Source: Micromonospora sp. NBC_01813 (GTDB lineage Bacteria > Actinomycetota > Actinomycetes > Mycobacteriales > Micromonosporaceae). From it: a DNA stretch of 64,000 bases. Positions 48,457 through 56,887 of the stretch are shown here, piece by piece (positions within the stretch are counted from its first letter, which is position 1; each line of letters begins with the position of its first letter). A program made the translations under genes and the position numbers. The stretch is taken from the NCBI RefSeq assembly GCF_035917335.1, contig NZ_CP109067.1, forward strand, positions 2,789,001 to 2,853,000, given 5' to 3'. The notes under the pieces were generated by a model, which saw nothing but the letters and a program-made list of their open reading frames with translations, was not told the DNA's origin and ran no database searches.

Positions 48457-48758
48457 GCAACAGGATCAAGCTGCCGAAGGATCTCGTTCGCGAGTTGGCG
48501 TACGGCGACGACGTGGACGGCTGGATGTTCGTGCAGCGGGAGGTGATCGACACGTGGCGCCACGGAAACATCTACGAGCTGGTCATCCAGGCCCCGCCCG
48601 GTCGGAACTACCACAGCGCGCTGTACGCCTACACGTTCCGCGAGCAGCAGAACGGCGAGTGGTCCGAGTTCGATGACGAGGGCGGCGAGATCGAGCTGTA
48701 CCGGGTGAAGCCGGTGGTCAAGACCGTCATCCACTACGTACCAGCCAGGGAGGGGTGA
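48453..48758 (+). CDS. 101-aa phage protein, unknown
   Basis: GTG start overlaps. MSNRIKLPKDLVRELAYGDD; beta-rich with YAYTFREQQNGEWSEFDDEG. No motif. Confidence 0.55.
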   Translation: MSNRIKLPKDLVRELAYGDDVDGWMFVQREVIDTWRHGNIYELVIQAPPGRNYHSALYAYTFREQQNGEWSEFDDEGGEIELYRVKPVVKTVIHYVPAREG

Positions 48759-48762
48759 GGAG

Positions 48763-49497
48763 TTGAGGACGCTCTACCTCGACATCGAGACGACCCCGAA
48801 CCTGGCGTACGTGTGGAGGCTGTGGCGACAGAACGTCTCGCTGTCACAGCTGGTCGACACGGCTCAGGTGCTCTGCGTCGCGTGGAAGTGGCGCGGAGAG
48901 CGGCCGGTGCAGTTCGCCGGCATCAACGGCGGGCACCAGGAAATGCTGGATGCGGTGCACGCGGCGCTCACCGAGGCCGAGCTGGTGGTGCACTACAACG
49001 GCAAAGTGTTCGACATCCCGCACTTGAACCGGGCGTTCGTGATGGCGGGCATGAAGCCGCCGGCACCGTACGCGCAGCTCGACATCCTGTCCCAGGTGCG
49101 CAAGCAGTTCAGATTCCCTAGCAACAAGCTGGCGCACGTCAGCGAGGCGCTGGGTCTGGAGGGGAAGGTCGAGCACTCCGGCTTCAATCTATGGGTGCGT
49201 TGCATGGCCGGAGAAGCCTCGGCGTGGCAGGAAATGGAGCGCTACAACAAGCGCGACGTCCTCTTGCTAGAGGAGCTGCACGACCGGCTCAGTGGCTGGC
49301 TGCCCGGCTCCCCGAACGCGCGACTCCTCGACGACCGCGACGACGTGTGCCCGCAGTGCGGCTCGGATGACCTTCGGCGCGAAGGGCACGCGTTCACTCA
49401 GGTTGGCAAGGTTCAGCGGTGGCAGTGCCGGGCGTGTGGTGCCTGGTCGCGGTCCAGCGCTCGGGTTTCCGGTACGCAGATCAGGAGCATGTCGTGA
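48763..49497 (+). CDS. DnaQ-like 3'-5' exonuclease with zinc ribbon
   Basis: 244 aa, TTG start. LYLDIETTP (DxE), HYNGKVFDIPHLNR (Exo II) and YNKRDVLLLEELH (Exo III) are the DEDDy exonuclease motifs. C-terminal CPQCGSDDLRREG ... CRACGAW zinc ribbon. Possible proofreading or nucleic-acid degradation; no DNA polymerase gene is seen in this window. Confidence 0.85.
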   Translation: MRTLYLDIETTPNLAYVWRLWRQNVSLSQLVDTAQVLCVAWKWRGERPVQFAGINGGHQEMLDAVHAALTEAELVVHYNGKVFDIPHLNRAFVMAGMKPPAPYAQLDILSQVRKQFRFPSNKLAHVSEALGLEGKVEHSGFNLWVRCMAGEASAWQEMERYNKRDVLLLEELHDRLSGWLPGSPNARLLDDRDDVCPQCGSDDLRREGHAFTQVGKVQRWQCRACGAWSRSSARVSGTQIRSMS

Positions 49498-49811
49498 CCA
49501 CAGTTGCTAAGGAAGCCAAGACCGCGGCTGCGGACTGGTCGTTCATGGACGTCCCGGAGACGGTGGCCGCCGTGAGGCAGGCCGCGCGGATCGTTTCGGC
49601 CCGGTACCGGGAGCGCGCGGTCAACATGCTCGCCGAGTACGACGACCTGCTCCAGGACGGCCTGCTCCTAGTTGCTACGAAGGATCGCCTCCGGAACCTC
49701 GACCCGAGGCTGCTGACCTTCCGGCTGATCCAGGAGCTGAACGGCACGGCGAAGTACGGAGCACCGAAGGCCCGCTCGACGGTCTACCTGTCCGAGCTGG
49801 AGAACGAGTGA
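49494..49811 (+). CDS. 105-aa helical phage protein
   Basis: GTG with AGGAGC. MTTVAKEAKTAAADWSFMDV start (repeat site), then helices DLLQDGLLLVATKDRLRNLD. Reminiscent of sigma-like helix bundles, not assignable. Confidence 0.6.
   Translation: MTTVAKEAKTAAADWSFMDVPETVAAVRQAARIVSARYRERAVNMLAEYDDLLQDGLLLVATKDRLRNLDPRLLTFRLIQELNGTAKYGAPKARSTVYLSELENE
49499..49515 (+). repeat. Stoperator-like repeat, plus orientation
   Basis: CACAGTTGCTAAGGAAG, codons 3-7 (VAKEA). Confidence 0.75.
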
Positions 49812-50338
49812 GTGTGGGCGTACCCGGCTCCTACCGGTCACTGGACTGGAGGGGCCGGTACAGCCCGGAACTGGTAGCGGTGGTGCTCCCGACGGTCTGG
49901 GGGCACCCCCCGTGGCTCGGTCGGGTGCAGGCGCTCGACCGGTGTCAGCGCGGAGCTGGCAAGTGCGGTCACATCTGCTACCTGGACCAGTGGAACGAGG
50001 GCTGCACGGTCGACGGCGATCACAGGATCTGTTCCCACCGCCACGGCGGGCACGACCAGTGCGGCCGGTGCACCTGCGTCTCGCCCTACTCCCGGCGCTC
50101 CACCGACAACCGCGAACCCGACATGCATGTGCAGTCCCTCGATGTCCAGCGCGCGTACCGGGCGCTGTTCGCCAACCGAGACACCGTGATCGCCGAGGCG
50201 CTGCGACTGCGCCACGACAGCGGATTCAGCCACGAAGAGATCGCCGTCATCCAAGGCGTCAGCCGGCAGGCCGTTGGCCTGCGTCTGCGGGCGGGTCACC
50301 TCGCCATCGCCGACTTCCTGAATGGAGACAGGGCATGA
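49808..50338 (+). CDS. Cys-rich protein with C-terminal HTH
   Basis: 176 aa, GTG. Middle has CGHICYLDQW, CTVDGDHRICSH and CGRCTC, a multi-Cys/His zinc region; the C-terminus SHEEIAVIQGVSRQAVGLRL is an HTH of sigma-70 region 4 type. Probably a late or middle gene regulator (inference). Confidence 0.65.
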   Translation: MSVGVPGSYRSLDWRGRYSPELVAVVLPTVWGHPPWLGRVQALDRCQRGAGKCGHICYLDQWNEGCTVDGDHRICSHRHGGHDQCGRCTCVSPYSRRSTDNREPDMHVQSLDVQRAYRALFANRDTVIAEALRLRHDSGFSHEEIAVIQGVSRQAVGLRLRAGHLAIADFLNGDRA

Positions 50339-50730
50339 CCGACAACCACACCCAGCTTCCCCCGGACGTCATCGGGCACATGGCCAGCCTCCAGAGCCGT
50401 GACGAGTCGCTGGACCTGTGCAACTCGTGCCTCCGCGCCCTCCTGTACGGCGCTCTGGCGCACCTGGGATCGGCGGGGGTGAACTTGGTTGAGGGCGATC
50501 AGGAAGCCGCCGGACGGCACATCTCAGCCGCCACGACGGTGCTCCTGGAGCTGGTGAAGGCAGACTTCGAGGGGGCGACCAACTTCATTGACCTGCCCGA
50601 CGTGCAGTACTGGCGGGCGGCGCTGCTGTCGTTCTACCAGGCGCGCGTCGATCACTACTGCGACCCCAACACCGGGGCGATCCGGTTCGACCCGCACGAC
50701 GACGCCAGCCCGGCCGGGGCGCCGGCATGA
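50335..50730 (+). CDS. 131-aa phage protein, unknown
   Basis: ATG with GGAGACAGGGC. Helical (CNSCLRALLYGALAHLGSAG) with CNSC. No motif beyond a Cys pair. Confidence 0.55.
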   Translation: MTDNHTQLPPDVIGHMASLQSRDESLDLCNSCLRALLYGALAHLGSAGVNLVEGDQEAAGRHISAATTVLLELVKADFEGATNFIDLPDVQYWRAALLSFYQARVDHYCDPNTGAIRFDPHDDASPAGAPA

Positions 50731-51005
50731 AGCGGCTGTTCGTGGGCGGCGAGTGGCACGGTCGGGTGGTCGAGATCCCCGACGACCATCGGCACACCCT
50801 GGTTCCGGTCCCTCCCCCCTCGGCGTGGTTCGACGGGCCATGGGTGTTTACGGCCCGAACCCTGGTCTACGAGCTTCGCACGATCTCCCTCGGTGACGGA
50901 CTGGCGGTCATCGACGTCATGGTGTTCGGTCCGCTCGGGATGTCCCGGGTTGTCGACGCCCTGGTGCACGCGGCCGGGGTGCCGTTCCGGGACTGGGGAG
51001 CGTGA
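50727..51005 (+). CDS. 92-aa phage protein, unknown
   Basis: ATGA overlap. MKRLFVGGEWHGRVVEIPDD; YELRTISLGDG. Resembles small actinophage hypothetical proteins with GGEWHG starts. No role. Confidence 0.55.
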   Translation: MKRLFVGGEWHGRVVEIPDDHRHTLVPVPPPSAWFDGPWVFTARTLVYELRTISLGDGLAVIDVMVFGPLGMSRVVDALVHAAGVPFRDWGA

Positions 51006-51154
51006 CCCACACCGTGCCGGACAGCGTCCGGACCCACTTCCGCCAACTCGGTAGGGAGTGGGTCCGGAGCCACCCGGACCCACAGCGAGACGTCGAGGTG
51101 ACTGGCATCCTCCGGGAGATCCGGAGAGACAAGGTCAGTCGCGAGGAACGATAA
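51002..51154 (+). CDS. 50-aa last early protein
   Basis: GTG overlap; TAA at 51152-51154. Begins MTHTVPDSVRTHFRQLGREW, basic and helical. Its 3' end overlaps the integrase 3' end by 20 nt on the other strand. Confidence 0.45.
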   Translation: MTHTVPDSVRTHFRQLGREWVRSHPDPQRDVEVTGILREIRRDKVSREER

Positions 51155-52574
51155 CGATCGAATCCAGGGGCGTCCCGCCCCACTTGCTACTGGCACCCTT
51201 CCCGACTGGCTTGACGATGATCCGCTTGAGGTAGCGGCCCAGGATCTCCCGGCGCATGTGCAGGGTTTCCGGATCATCGTCAAGCCAGTCGTCTAGTTCC
51301 TGCTCCCGGTCGACCGGGACGACAGCCTGCTTAACCAGGTCCCCCTGCTTAGTCCGCAGCTCCTGGATCTGCTGCCTCCTGGGGATGATCTGGTCCAGGG
51401 CCTCATCGTCGGTGTAGATGCCCTTGGCGAGCCCGCTCTGGATCCGCCGGATCTCGGCCGCGATCTCCTGGATCTCAGCTTCGATGGCCGGGCTGTCGCT
51501 GACCTCCACTTCCGGGGCGCCGACTCTGCCCTCGATGGCACCGGCCACCCATTCCCGCACCGCAGTCTCCAGCCAAGGACGCTGGCGCGAGCACTGGCCG
51601 CAGCCGCCCCGCTGGGAGATGCAGACGTAGCGGTTGATGCCGCCCTTCTCCTCCGACCTGTAGACCTGGGCTGACATCGGGGCACCGCAGAGGCAGTACA
51701 CGAAGCCTGGCAGCAGGTACTTTCGCGCCCGTGGCGGACCGCCCTTCCCCTTGGCACCCCGCCCCCCGAGGGCTTCCAGGATGGCTTCGTGCTCGGCCCT
51801 GGTGAAGATGGCGGGCCAGTTGCCGACACCAACCACCACTCCGTCGTGAGCCACGAGCCCGGCGATCCGGGGATTCCTCAGGGTTCGCGCCACGTTGCCG
51901 TCGTTGGTCCACTCCTTCCCGAGCGGCGTCCTGACGCCCATGCGCTGCCACAGCTTGCGCACCTCGGACACCTTCCCGGTGCGGATCAGCCTCGCCATGC
52001 CGTCCCGCAACGCCTTCTTGGCGACCGGGTCGATCTCTCGGCAGTAACCCAGCGGAGAGCCGTGGACGTAGCCGAACGTCCTGGCCCCGCCATGCAGCTC
52101 ACCGGCCTCCCTTCGCCGCTTGGCGGCCCTCTCAACCCGTTCCCCGGTGCGCTCGGCCTCGCCCGCGTCAACCGCGGCCTTGATTCGGGCGACCATCCGG
52201 CCGTCGGCGGTCGACAGGTCGTCGGTGCCACTCTTGACGGTGTGGAGCAAGGTGCCCCTGACCTCGTGCAGCTTGATCAGGCGCTCCAGCTCCATCGGTC
52301 GACGAGTGAAGCGGCCGTTGCTCAGCGACACGAGGACGTCGAGGTGTCCGGCTTCGGCCGCGGTCATCATGTCCTCGTAGTCGGGCCGGCGCTTGCGGGC
52401 CTTCGTGCTGGCCGACAGGTCGTTGTCGACGTAGACGCGGACGACCTCGAAGCCGAGGTTGGCTGCCAGCTCCCGGCAGTCGGCCTCCTGGTCGCGGACG
52501 CCCTTCTCCAGACTCTCCCGGTCCTGGCTGATCCGGCAGTAGATCGCGCAGCGTAGCGGAGTCGGCTCACCCAC
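51135..52574 (-). CDS. int: Large serine integrase
   Basis: 479 aa from the GTG at 52574 (AGGGG upstream); a longer reading would cross the attachment site and the ideR leader. AIYCRISQDRESLEKG holds the catalytic Ser; LSNGRFTRRPMELERL is the resolvase block; a recombinase domain, a zinc ribbon (YCLCGAPM ... CISQRGGCGQC) and a coiled-coil segment follow. It joins attP and attB; an excision factor would be needed and none is recognised here. A weak repeat-like word lies at 51178-51193. Confidence 0.93.
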   Translation of the reverse strand: MGEPTPLRCAIYCRISQDRESLEKGVRDQEADCRELAANLGFEVVRVYVDNDLSASTKARKRRPDYEDMMTAAEAGHLDVLVSLSNGRFTRRPMELERLIKLHEVRGTLLHTVKSGTDDLSTADGRMVARIKAAVDAGEAERTGERVERAAKRRREAGELHGGARTFGYVHGSPLGYCREIDPVAKKALRDGMARLIRTGKVSEVRKLWQRMGVRTPLGKEWTNDGNVARTLRNPRIAGLVAHDGVVVGVGNWPAIFTRAEHEAILEALGGRGAKGKGGPPRARKYLLPGFVYCLCGAPMSAQVYRSEEKGGINRYVCISQRGGCGQCSRQRPWLETAVREWVAGAIEGRVGAPEVEVSDSPAIEAEIQEIAAEIRRIQSGLAKGIYTDDEALDQIIPRRQQIQELRTKQGDLVKQAVVPVDREQELDDWLDDDPETLHMRREILGRYLKRIIVKPVGKGASSKWGGTPLDSIVIVPRD

Positions 52575-52656
52575 GGTGATGGCCCCTGCTCGGGCGGGTG
52601 CAGTACACTGGAACCTCCGGGTCATCGGTCCTTGCCAGCAGGTGATGAAGATAAGT
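52575..52656. other. Prophage right attachment junction (attR)
   Basis: 82 bp between the integrase start and the ideR start; serine integrases lie beside attP, so the phage/host junction should be here. The core is not identifiable without the left end. Best local words: CAGTACACTGGAACCTCCGG region 52601-52620. Confidence 0.55.
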
Positions 52657-53382
52657 ATGAACTCGCTCGTCGATACCACCGAGATGTATCTGCGCACCAT
52701 TCTTGAGCTCGAAGAGGAGTCGGTGGCGCCGTTGCGCGCCCGGATAGCCGAGCGGTTGCATCAGAGCGGTCCCACCGTCAGCCAGACGGTCGCCCGGATG
52801 GAGCGTGACGGGCTGCTCACCATCGAGGACGACCGCCACCTGCGGCTCACCGACACCGGCCGGGCGCAGGCGGTGTCGGTGATGCGCAAGCACCGACTGG
52901 CCGAGCTCCTGCTTGTCAACGTCATCGGCATGCCCTACGAGGAGGCCCACGAAGAGGCCTGCCGGTGGGAGCACGTGATGAGCGACGCGGTCGAGAAGAA
53001 GGTCTACGACCTGCTCAACCGGCCGACCCGGTCGCCGTACGGCAATCCGATTCCCGGTCTGGACGCGTTCAGCGACGGGCCGGCGGTCTTCGTCGACCCC
53101 GACCTCAGCCCGGAGACCGAACGCAACCTGGCCTTCCCGGGGCTGACCGGCACGGTCGTGGTGCGGCGGATCTGCGAAAGCGTGCAGACCAACTCCGACG
53201 TCCTCCGCCAGTTGCACTCGGCCGGCGTCGACCCGGGCGCGACGGTCACCGTGGCCCAGGAACGCGACGGGGTGACCATCGACCGGTCCGGGGAGCGGAT
53301 CCATCTGCCGCGCGAGGTCGCCTCCCGGGTGTTCGTCGCGGCCGCCGATCACGGTCGTTCGCTCGCCGGCGCCCCGGCCTGA
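52657..53382 (+). CDS. ideR: IdeR/DtxR-family iron-dependent repressor
   Basis: 241 aa from the ATG at 52657 (AGGTGA 11 nt upstream). MNSLVDTTEMYLRTILELEE, ARIAERLHQSGPTVSQTVAR (HTH) and EEACRWEHVM carry the metal ligands Met10, Cys102-type, Glu105 and His106, plus His79-type KHRLAE. C-terminal SH3-like domain present. Fe(II)-bound dimer represses siderophore genes. The prophage end lies within 82 bp of its start, so its promoter may be disturbed. Confidence 0.92.
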   Translation: MNSLVDTTEMYLRTILELEEESVAPLRARIAERLHQSGPTVSQTVARMERDGLLTIEDDRHLRLTDTGRAQAVSVMRKHRLAELLLVNVIGMPYEEAHEEACRWEHVMSDAVEKKVYDLLNRPTRSPYGNPIPGLDAFSDGPAVFVDPDLSPETERNLAFPGLTGTVVVRRICESVQTNSDVLRQLHSAGVDPGATVTVAQERDGVTIDRSGERIHLPREVASRVFVAAADHGRSLAGAPA

Positions 53383-53401
53383 ACGACCTCAGTGAGCACG
53401 A

Positions 53402-53426
53402 CGGCCGGCGGTGCAACCGCCGGCCG
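53402..53426. terminator. Bidirectional terminator
   Basis: 11-bp perfect stem CGGCCGGCGGT / ACCGCCGGCCG, GCA loop, between convergent ideR and lipoprotein genes. Confidence 0.8.
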
Positions 53427-53428
53427 AT

Positions 53429-54037
53429 TCACTTCTTGCGGTTCTCGTGCACCACGCGGGCCAGTTCCACCATCTTCGGCGCGAGTTCGACCGCGGAAAG
53501 CTCGTCGTCGCCGGGCGCGAACGTCCAACGAAGGCTGAGCGACTTCGGATCCGCGGTGATCCAGTTGACCTCCAGCGCCGCCCCGTACCCGGTGTCGGGG
53601 TCCGGTTTGAGCGGGATCCAGTAGGCGGCCTTGCCGAGATTGTCGATCTTCTTGGCTCCCACCGGAGCCACGTCGTCGGCGAACACCGCCGCGCTCGCCT
53701 TCGTGTCCGAGATGGACACCATCAGGTCCGGCAACGGCTCCTCGTCCGGCCGCAGCAGACACGACTGCGTCTTTTCGTGTGTGCTGGCCGCCGCCACCTC
53801 GAACCGGAAGCCGACGGTCTGCTCGACGACGTCGAAGTCGAACATCTCGCACGCGCCACCTGCCTCGGCGGCGGGCGGCCGGGGCACCTCCGGGTACGGC
53901 TCGACCGGACTCGGCGGCGGGCTGGCCGGCCCGTCCGTGGCGGGTGCGCCGGGCTCGGTGGCCGCCGCCTCGTTGGAGCATCCGGCGGCCAGCAGCAGAA
54001 TCACGCCGACGGCGCACACGCGCAGCCGACCAGGCAT
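53429..54037 (-). CDS. Host lipoprotein of DUF3558 type
   Basis: 202 aa from the ATG at 54037. Signal MPGRLRVCAVGVILLLAAGC with lipobox LAAGC; a Pro/Ala-rich linker, then CEMFDFD and QSCLLRP, two Cys as in DUF3558 lipoproteins. Outer-surface, unknown function. Confidence 0.68.
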   Translation of the reverse strand: MPGRLRVCAVGVILLLAAGCSNEAAATEPGAPATDGPASPPPSPVEPYPEVPRPPAAEAGGACEMFDFDVVEQTVGFRFEVAAASTHEKTQSCLLRPDEEPLPDLMVSISDTKASAAVFADDVAPVGAKKIDNLGKAAYWIPLKPDPDTGYGAALEVNWITADPKSLSLRWTFAPGDDELSAVELAPKMVELARVVHENRKK

Positions 54038-54178
54038 ACGCAGCCGAACGCCCACAGTGACCTCCACGGGTCAGGCCGGTCGAAAAGGCGGATTGTCCGT
54101 TGCACACCGTACGGCTTTCGCCGGTGCCGCGAAAGTCCGCCACTCACCGGGCCGCGCGCCGCACCACGCACCCGATCG

Positions 54179-54427
54179 TCACGCCAGGTACGGACAGTGC
54201 CGGCAACCCTGGTCACAGCAAGTCCCCCGGCGGGCGAGGAACGCCGCGGTCAGCACGAACAGTCCGGTGCCCGGGTCGAGATAGCCGGCGGCACCCGCGT
54301 CGAGCGCCGCCGTGTGCGCCGCCAGGATCGCCGCCCGGTGCGGATGCCCGGCCGGCAACCGGGCCGGATGCGGCTCGGTGAGCGGCCGGTCCGCCAACGG
54401 CAGACGCCGCCCCCGCTTGGCTGCCAT
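54179..54427 (-). CDS. DUF5522-domain protein
   Basis: 82 aa. RPLTEPHPARLPAGHPHRAA, GYLDPGTGLFVLTA and GTCCDQGCRHCPYL fit DUF5522; the CC..C..C end probably binds metal. Start ATG 54427 is approximate. Confidence 0.65.
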   Translation of the reverse strand: MAAKRGRRLPLADRPLTEPHPARLPAGHPHRAAILAAHTAALDAGAAGYLDPGTGLFVLTAAFLARRGTCCDQGCRHCPYLA

Positions 54428-54518
54428 GGCGGTGACCATACGCAGCCGGCCGGTGTGGTACCACTCGTGGGTCCCACCGCGCCGTGCCGCGCGGCCACCG
54501 ACCTTGAACGGACCACGA

Positions 54519-55589
54519 ATGACCGAGTACGCCCTGCTGATCCACCCGTCGGCGAACCGGGTGTACGCCGAGTCCGCCGTCGAGCTGGCCGCCGCCGAGT
54601 TGGCGGTCTTCAGCGACCTGGCGTTCGGCGGACGACTGACCGACATCGGGACCACCGTGATCGGCGGGCTGCCGTACGTGTGCTTCACCGGCGACGAGCT
54701 GACCGACCGGGACCTGTCGACGCTGGCCAACCTCTCCGCCCGGTACGCGTTCTTCGCCCGCGAGGGTGACCTGCTGCGGCCGGTCGCGGCGGCCGGACGG
54801 GACCGCTTCGACAGCGACCTGATCACCATCCCGAAGTACGCCGGGAAGACCAACGAGCAGTTCACCAAGCTGCTGCTGAACGTCACCGCGCTGGCGACCA
54901 CCGGCTCGGCCGGTGCCGGCCGCTCCGGTGCGGTGGCCGACCCGCTCGGCCCGGACTCACCGCCACTGCGGGTCCTCGATCCGATGTGCGGCCGGGGCAC
55001 CACCCTCAACCAGGCGATGATGTACGGCTGGCACGCCGCCGGGGTGGAGATCGACGGCAAGGACTTCGAGGTGTACGCCAACTTCATCCGTACCTGGTTG
55101 AAGCACAAGCGGCTCAAGCACTCTGCCGAGATCGCTCAGGTGCGGCGCAACCGGACCCAGTTGGGCCGACGGCTGGCGATCACCCTGGCCGCCAGCAAGG
55201 AGGATCACAAGGCGGGGCGCACTCTGGATCTGACGATGGTGCACGCCGACACCCGGCGCGGCCGGGACTTCTTCCGCGCCGGCAGCTTCGACGCGATCGT
55301 CACCGACGCGCCGTACGGGGTGCAGCACGGCACCCGCGGCCAGGCGGACCGGTTGACCCGCGACCCGCTGGGTCTGCTGGCCGAGGCGCTGCCGGTGTGG
55401 GTGGCGCTGCTGCGCCCCGGCGGGGCGCTGGGGATCTCCTGGAACACCCTGGTCGCCGCCCGCGACGACCTGGCGGCGCTGCTGGTCAAGGCGGGCCTGA
55501 AGGTGGCCGACGGTCCGGGGTACGCCGGGTTCGCGCACCGGGTCGATCAGGCGATCGTCCGCGATCTGATCGTCGCCCGCCGCCCGTAA
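54519..55589 (+). CDS. TRM11-like RNA/DNA methyltransferase
   Basis: 356 aa from the ATG at 54519. VLDPMCGRGTTLNQA is the SAM motif; DAIVTDAPYGVQHGTRG the NPPY-like catalytic block (DAPY); N-terminal half is THUMP-like. Suggests tRNA guanine methylation, TRM11 branch. Confidence 0.72.
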   Translation: MTEYALLIHPSANRVYAESAVELAAAELAVFSDLAFGGRLTDIGTTVIGGLPYVCFTGDELTDRDLSTLANLSARYAFFAREGDLLRPVAAAGRDRFDSDLITIPKYAGKTNEQFTKLLLNVTALATTGSAGAGRSGAVADPLGPDSPPLRVLDPMCGRGTTLNQAMMYGWHAAGVEIDGKDFEVYANFIRTWLKHKRLKHSAEIAQVRRNRTQLGRRLAITLAASKEDHKAGRTLDLTMVHADTRRGRDFFRAGSFDAIVTDAPYGVQHGTRGQADRLTRDPLGLLAEALPVWVALLRPGGALGISWNTLVAARDDLAALLVKAGLKVADGPGYAGFAHRVDQAIVRDLIVARRP

Positions 55590-55695
55590 CGGGCCGCGGG
55601 TTGGTGGAGCGGCTCGCCTGGGTCGGGTCGGACCGGATCAGCGCCCGACAACCCACCGACGGCGGTACGCCGGGAGCGGGCGTTGGGTCCGGGGT

Positions 55696-56271
55696 TCAGG
55701 GGCGCGGGTCGTGAACCGGCCCGGCGGTTTCGGGCCAGTTGGCGGTGAAGATCAAGTCGAGGCCGTCCTCCCCGTCCGTGTCCAGATGCGGAGCACGATG
55801 CAGGCCGACGCGGGCGGCGACCTTGAGCGATGCCGTGTTGTCAGGTCGGACTCTCGCGATGATCGGTTGGTCGGGCAGGTGCGCCGTTGCCCAGTTGACG
55901 ATTGCGGTGGCGGCTTCGGTGGCTACTCTGTTGCCCCACGCCAGCGGGTCGAGGCGGTAGAAGAGGTTCAGAACTGTGCGGCCGTGCAGCTGCATCTGTT
56001 TGACGCCGCAGAAGCCGAGCGGTTGGCTGGTCTGCAGTTGGCTGTGCACGGTCCGGTAGCCGAAACCGTACTGCTCCCAGTGCGCGTTCCAGCGCTGGTA
56101 GAGCTCCTCTGCTTCTGTCAGGTTGGCAAGCGCGTCAGCGGGATTGTGCGCATATGCCCTTGGATCGCTGTGTATTCGGTAGATGGCGTCGATATCAGCA
56201 GGAGTCGGGCGGCGCAGCGACAGCCGCGCGGTCCGCAGCTCCTCGTTGTCGACCTGGTAGGCGTGGCCCAT
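55696..56271 (-). CDS. GNAT-family acetyltransferase
   Basis: 191 aa from the ATG at 56271. TARLSLRRPTPADIDAIYRI, YRLDPLAWGNRVATEAATAI and RVRPDNTASLKVAARVGL are the GNAT motifs (RimJ type). Divergent from the next regulator operon. Confidence 0.85.
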   Translation of the reverse strand: MGHAYQVDNEELRTARLSLRRPTPADIDAIYRIHSDPRAYAHNPADALANLTEAEELYQRWNAHWEQYGFGYRTVHSQLQTSQPLGFCGVKQMQLHGRTVLNLFYRLDPLAWGNRVATEAATAIVNWATAHLPDQPIIARVRPDNTASLKVAARVGLHRAPHLDTDGEDGLDLIFTANWPETAGPVHDPRP

Positions 56272-56359
56272 GTCTCCATCCTCTCCACCCGGCGCCACCA
56301 GGTGAAGGCCGCCGGCCACTGCGGCGCATCCATGAGAGCAGCCAGCGCCGGGAAACCAG

Positions 56360-56401
56360 TACTTGACATCAGGCGTCAAGTACTTGACGATAGTCGTCAA
56401 G
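56360..56401 (+). promoter_or_regulatory. Tandem 21-bp operator
   Basis: Two copies of TACTTGAC-N7-GTCAAG at 56360-56380 and 56381-56401, each a dyad CTTGAC/GTCAAG. A 21-bp period places both on one DNA face. TTGACA (56363-56368) may be the -35; the second copy runs into AAGGAGG before the GTG. Confidence 0.75.
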
Positions 56402-56412
56402 GAGGTGCCATC

Positions 56413-56886
56413 GTGGCCGTACCGACCCATGCCGAACTCACCGACCATCTGGTGCGCCAGATCGACATCAGGCTGGTCGACCCGCTGGAGATCCTGCTCG
56501 ACGACCCACTCGACGACCTACGTGGCCGAATCCACCGCCGCGCGGCCACGCTCGCCACCGCGCTGCTCGACGGCGACGACACCGCCGCGCTGCACACGGC
56601 GATCCGCGTCTACAGCAGCCTGCACCCCGGCGACGCGCCGTTCGACCCGCCCGTCGAGTGGTGGCGCACCCCGCTCGGCCAACTCGTCGCCGTCCGATTC
56701 GGCCACCCGGCGGCGGCCGGCGTCTCACTACCGGTCGCCGGGGCGATGCTCGGCATCAGCCGCCAGGGCGTACACGACCTGGTCCGACGCGGCAAGCTCG
56801 ACCGCCACCCGGACGGCGGCGTCACCGCCACCTCGATCCGCGACCGGCTCCGCACGCAGCCGGCCCCACCGACCACCCGGAGCTGA
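56413..56886 (+). CDS. HTH regulator of the hydrolase operon
   Basis: 157 aa, GTG with AAGGAGG. VAGAMLGISRQGVHDLVRRG is an HTH of the MerR/Xre-excisionase kind. It follows the tandem operator and so probably regulates itself. The hydrolase gene starts at 56888. Confidence 0.7.
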   Translation: MAVPTHAELTDHLVRQIDIRLVDPLEILLDDPLDDLRGRIHRRAATLATALLDGDDTAALHTAIRVYSSLHPGDAPFDPPVEWWRTPLGQLVAVRFGHPAAAGVSLPVAGAMLGISRQGVHDLVRRGKLDRHPDGGVTATSIRDRLRTQPAPPTTRS

Positions 56887-56887
56887 C

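Noticed and set aside
49113-49275. Additional weak copies of the stoperator-like word in the exonuclease gene (49113-49127, 49261-49275), at 49672-49684, and in the integrase (51178-51193)
   Set aside because: They keep only GCTA or TAGC plus a few flanking bases, and the 49113 copy points against transcription; not counted as true sites.
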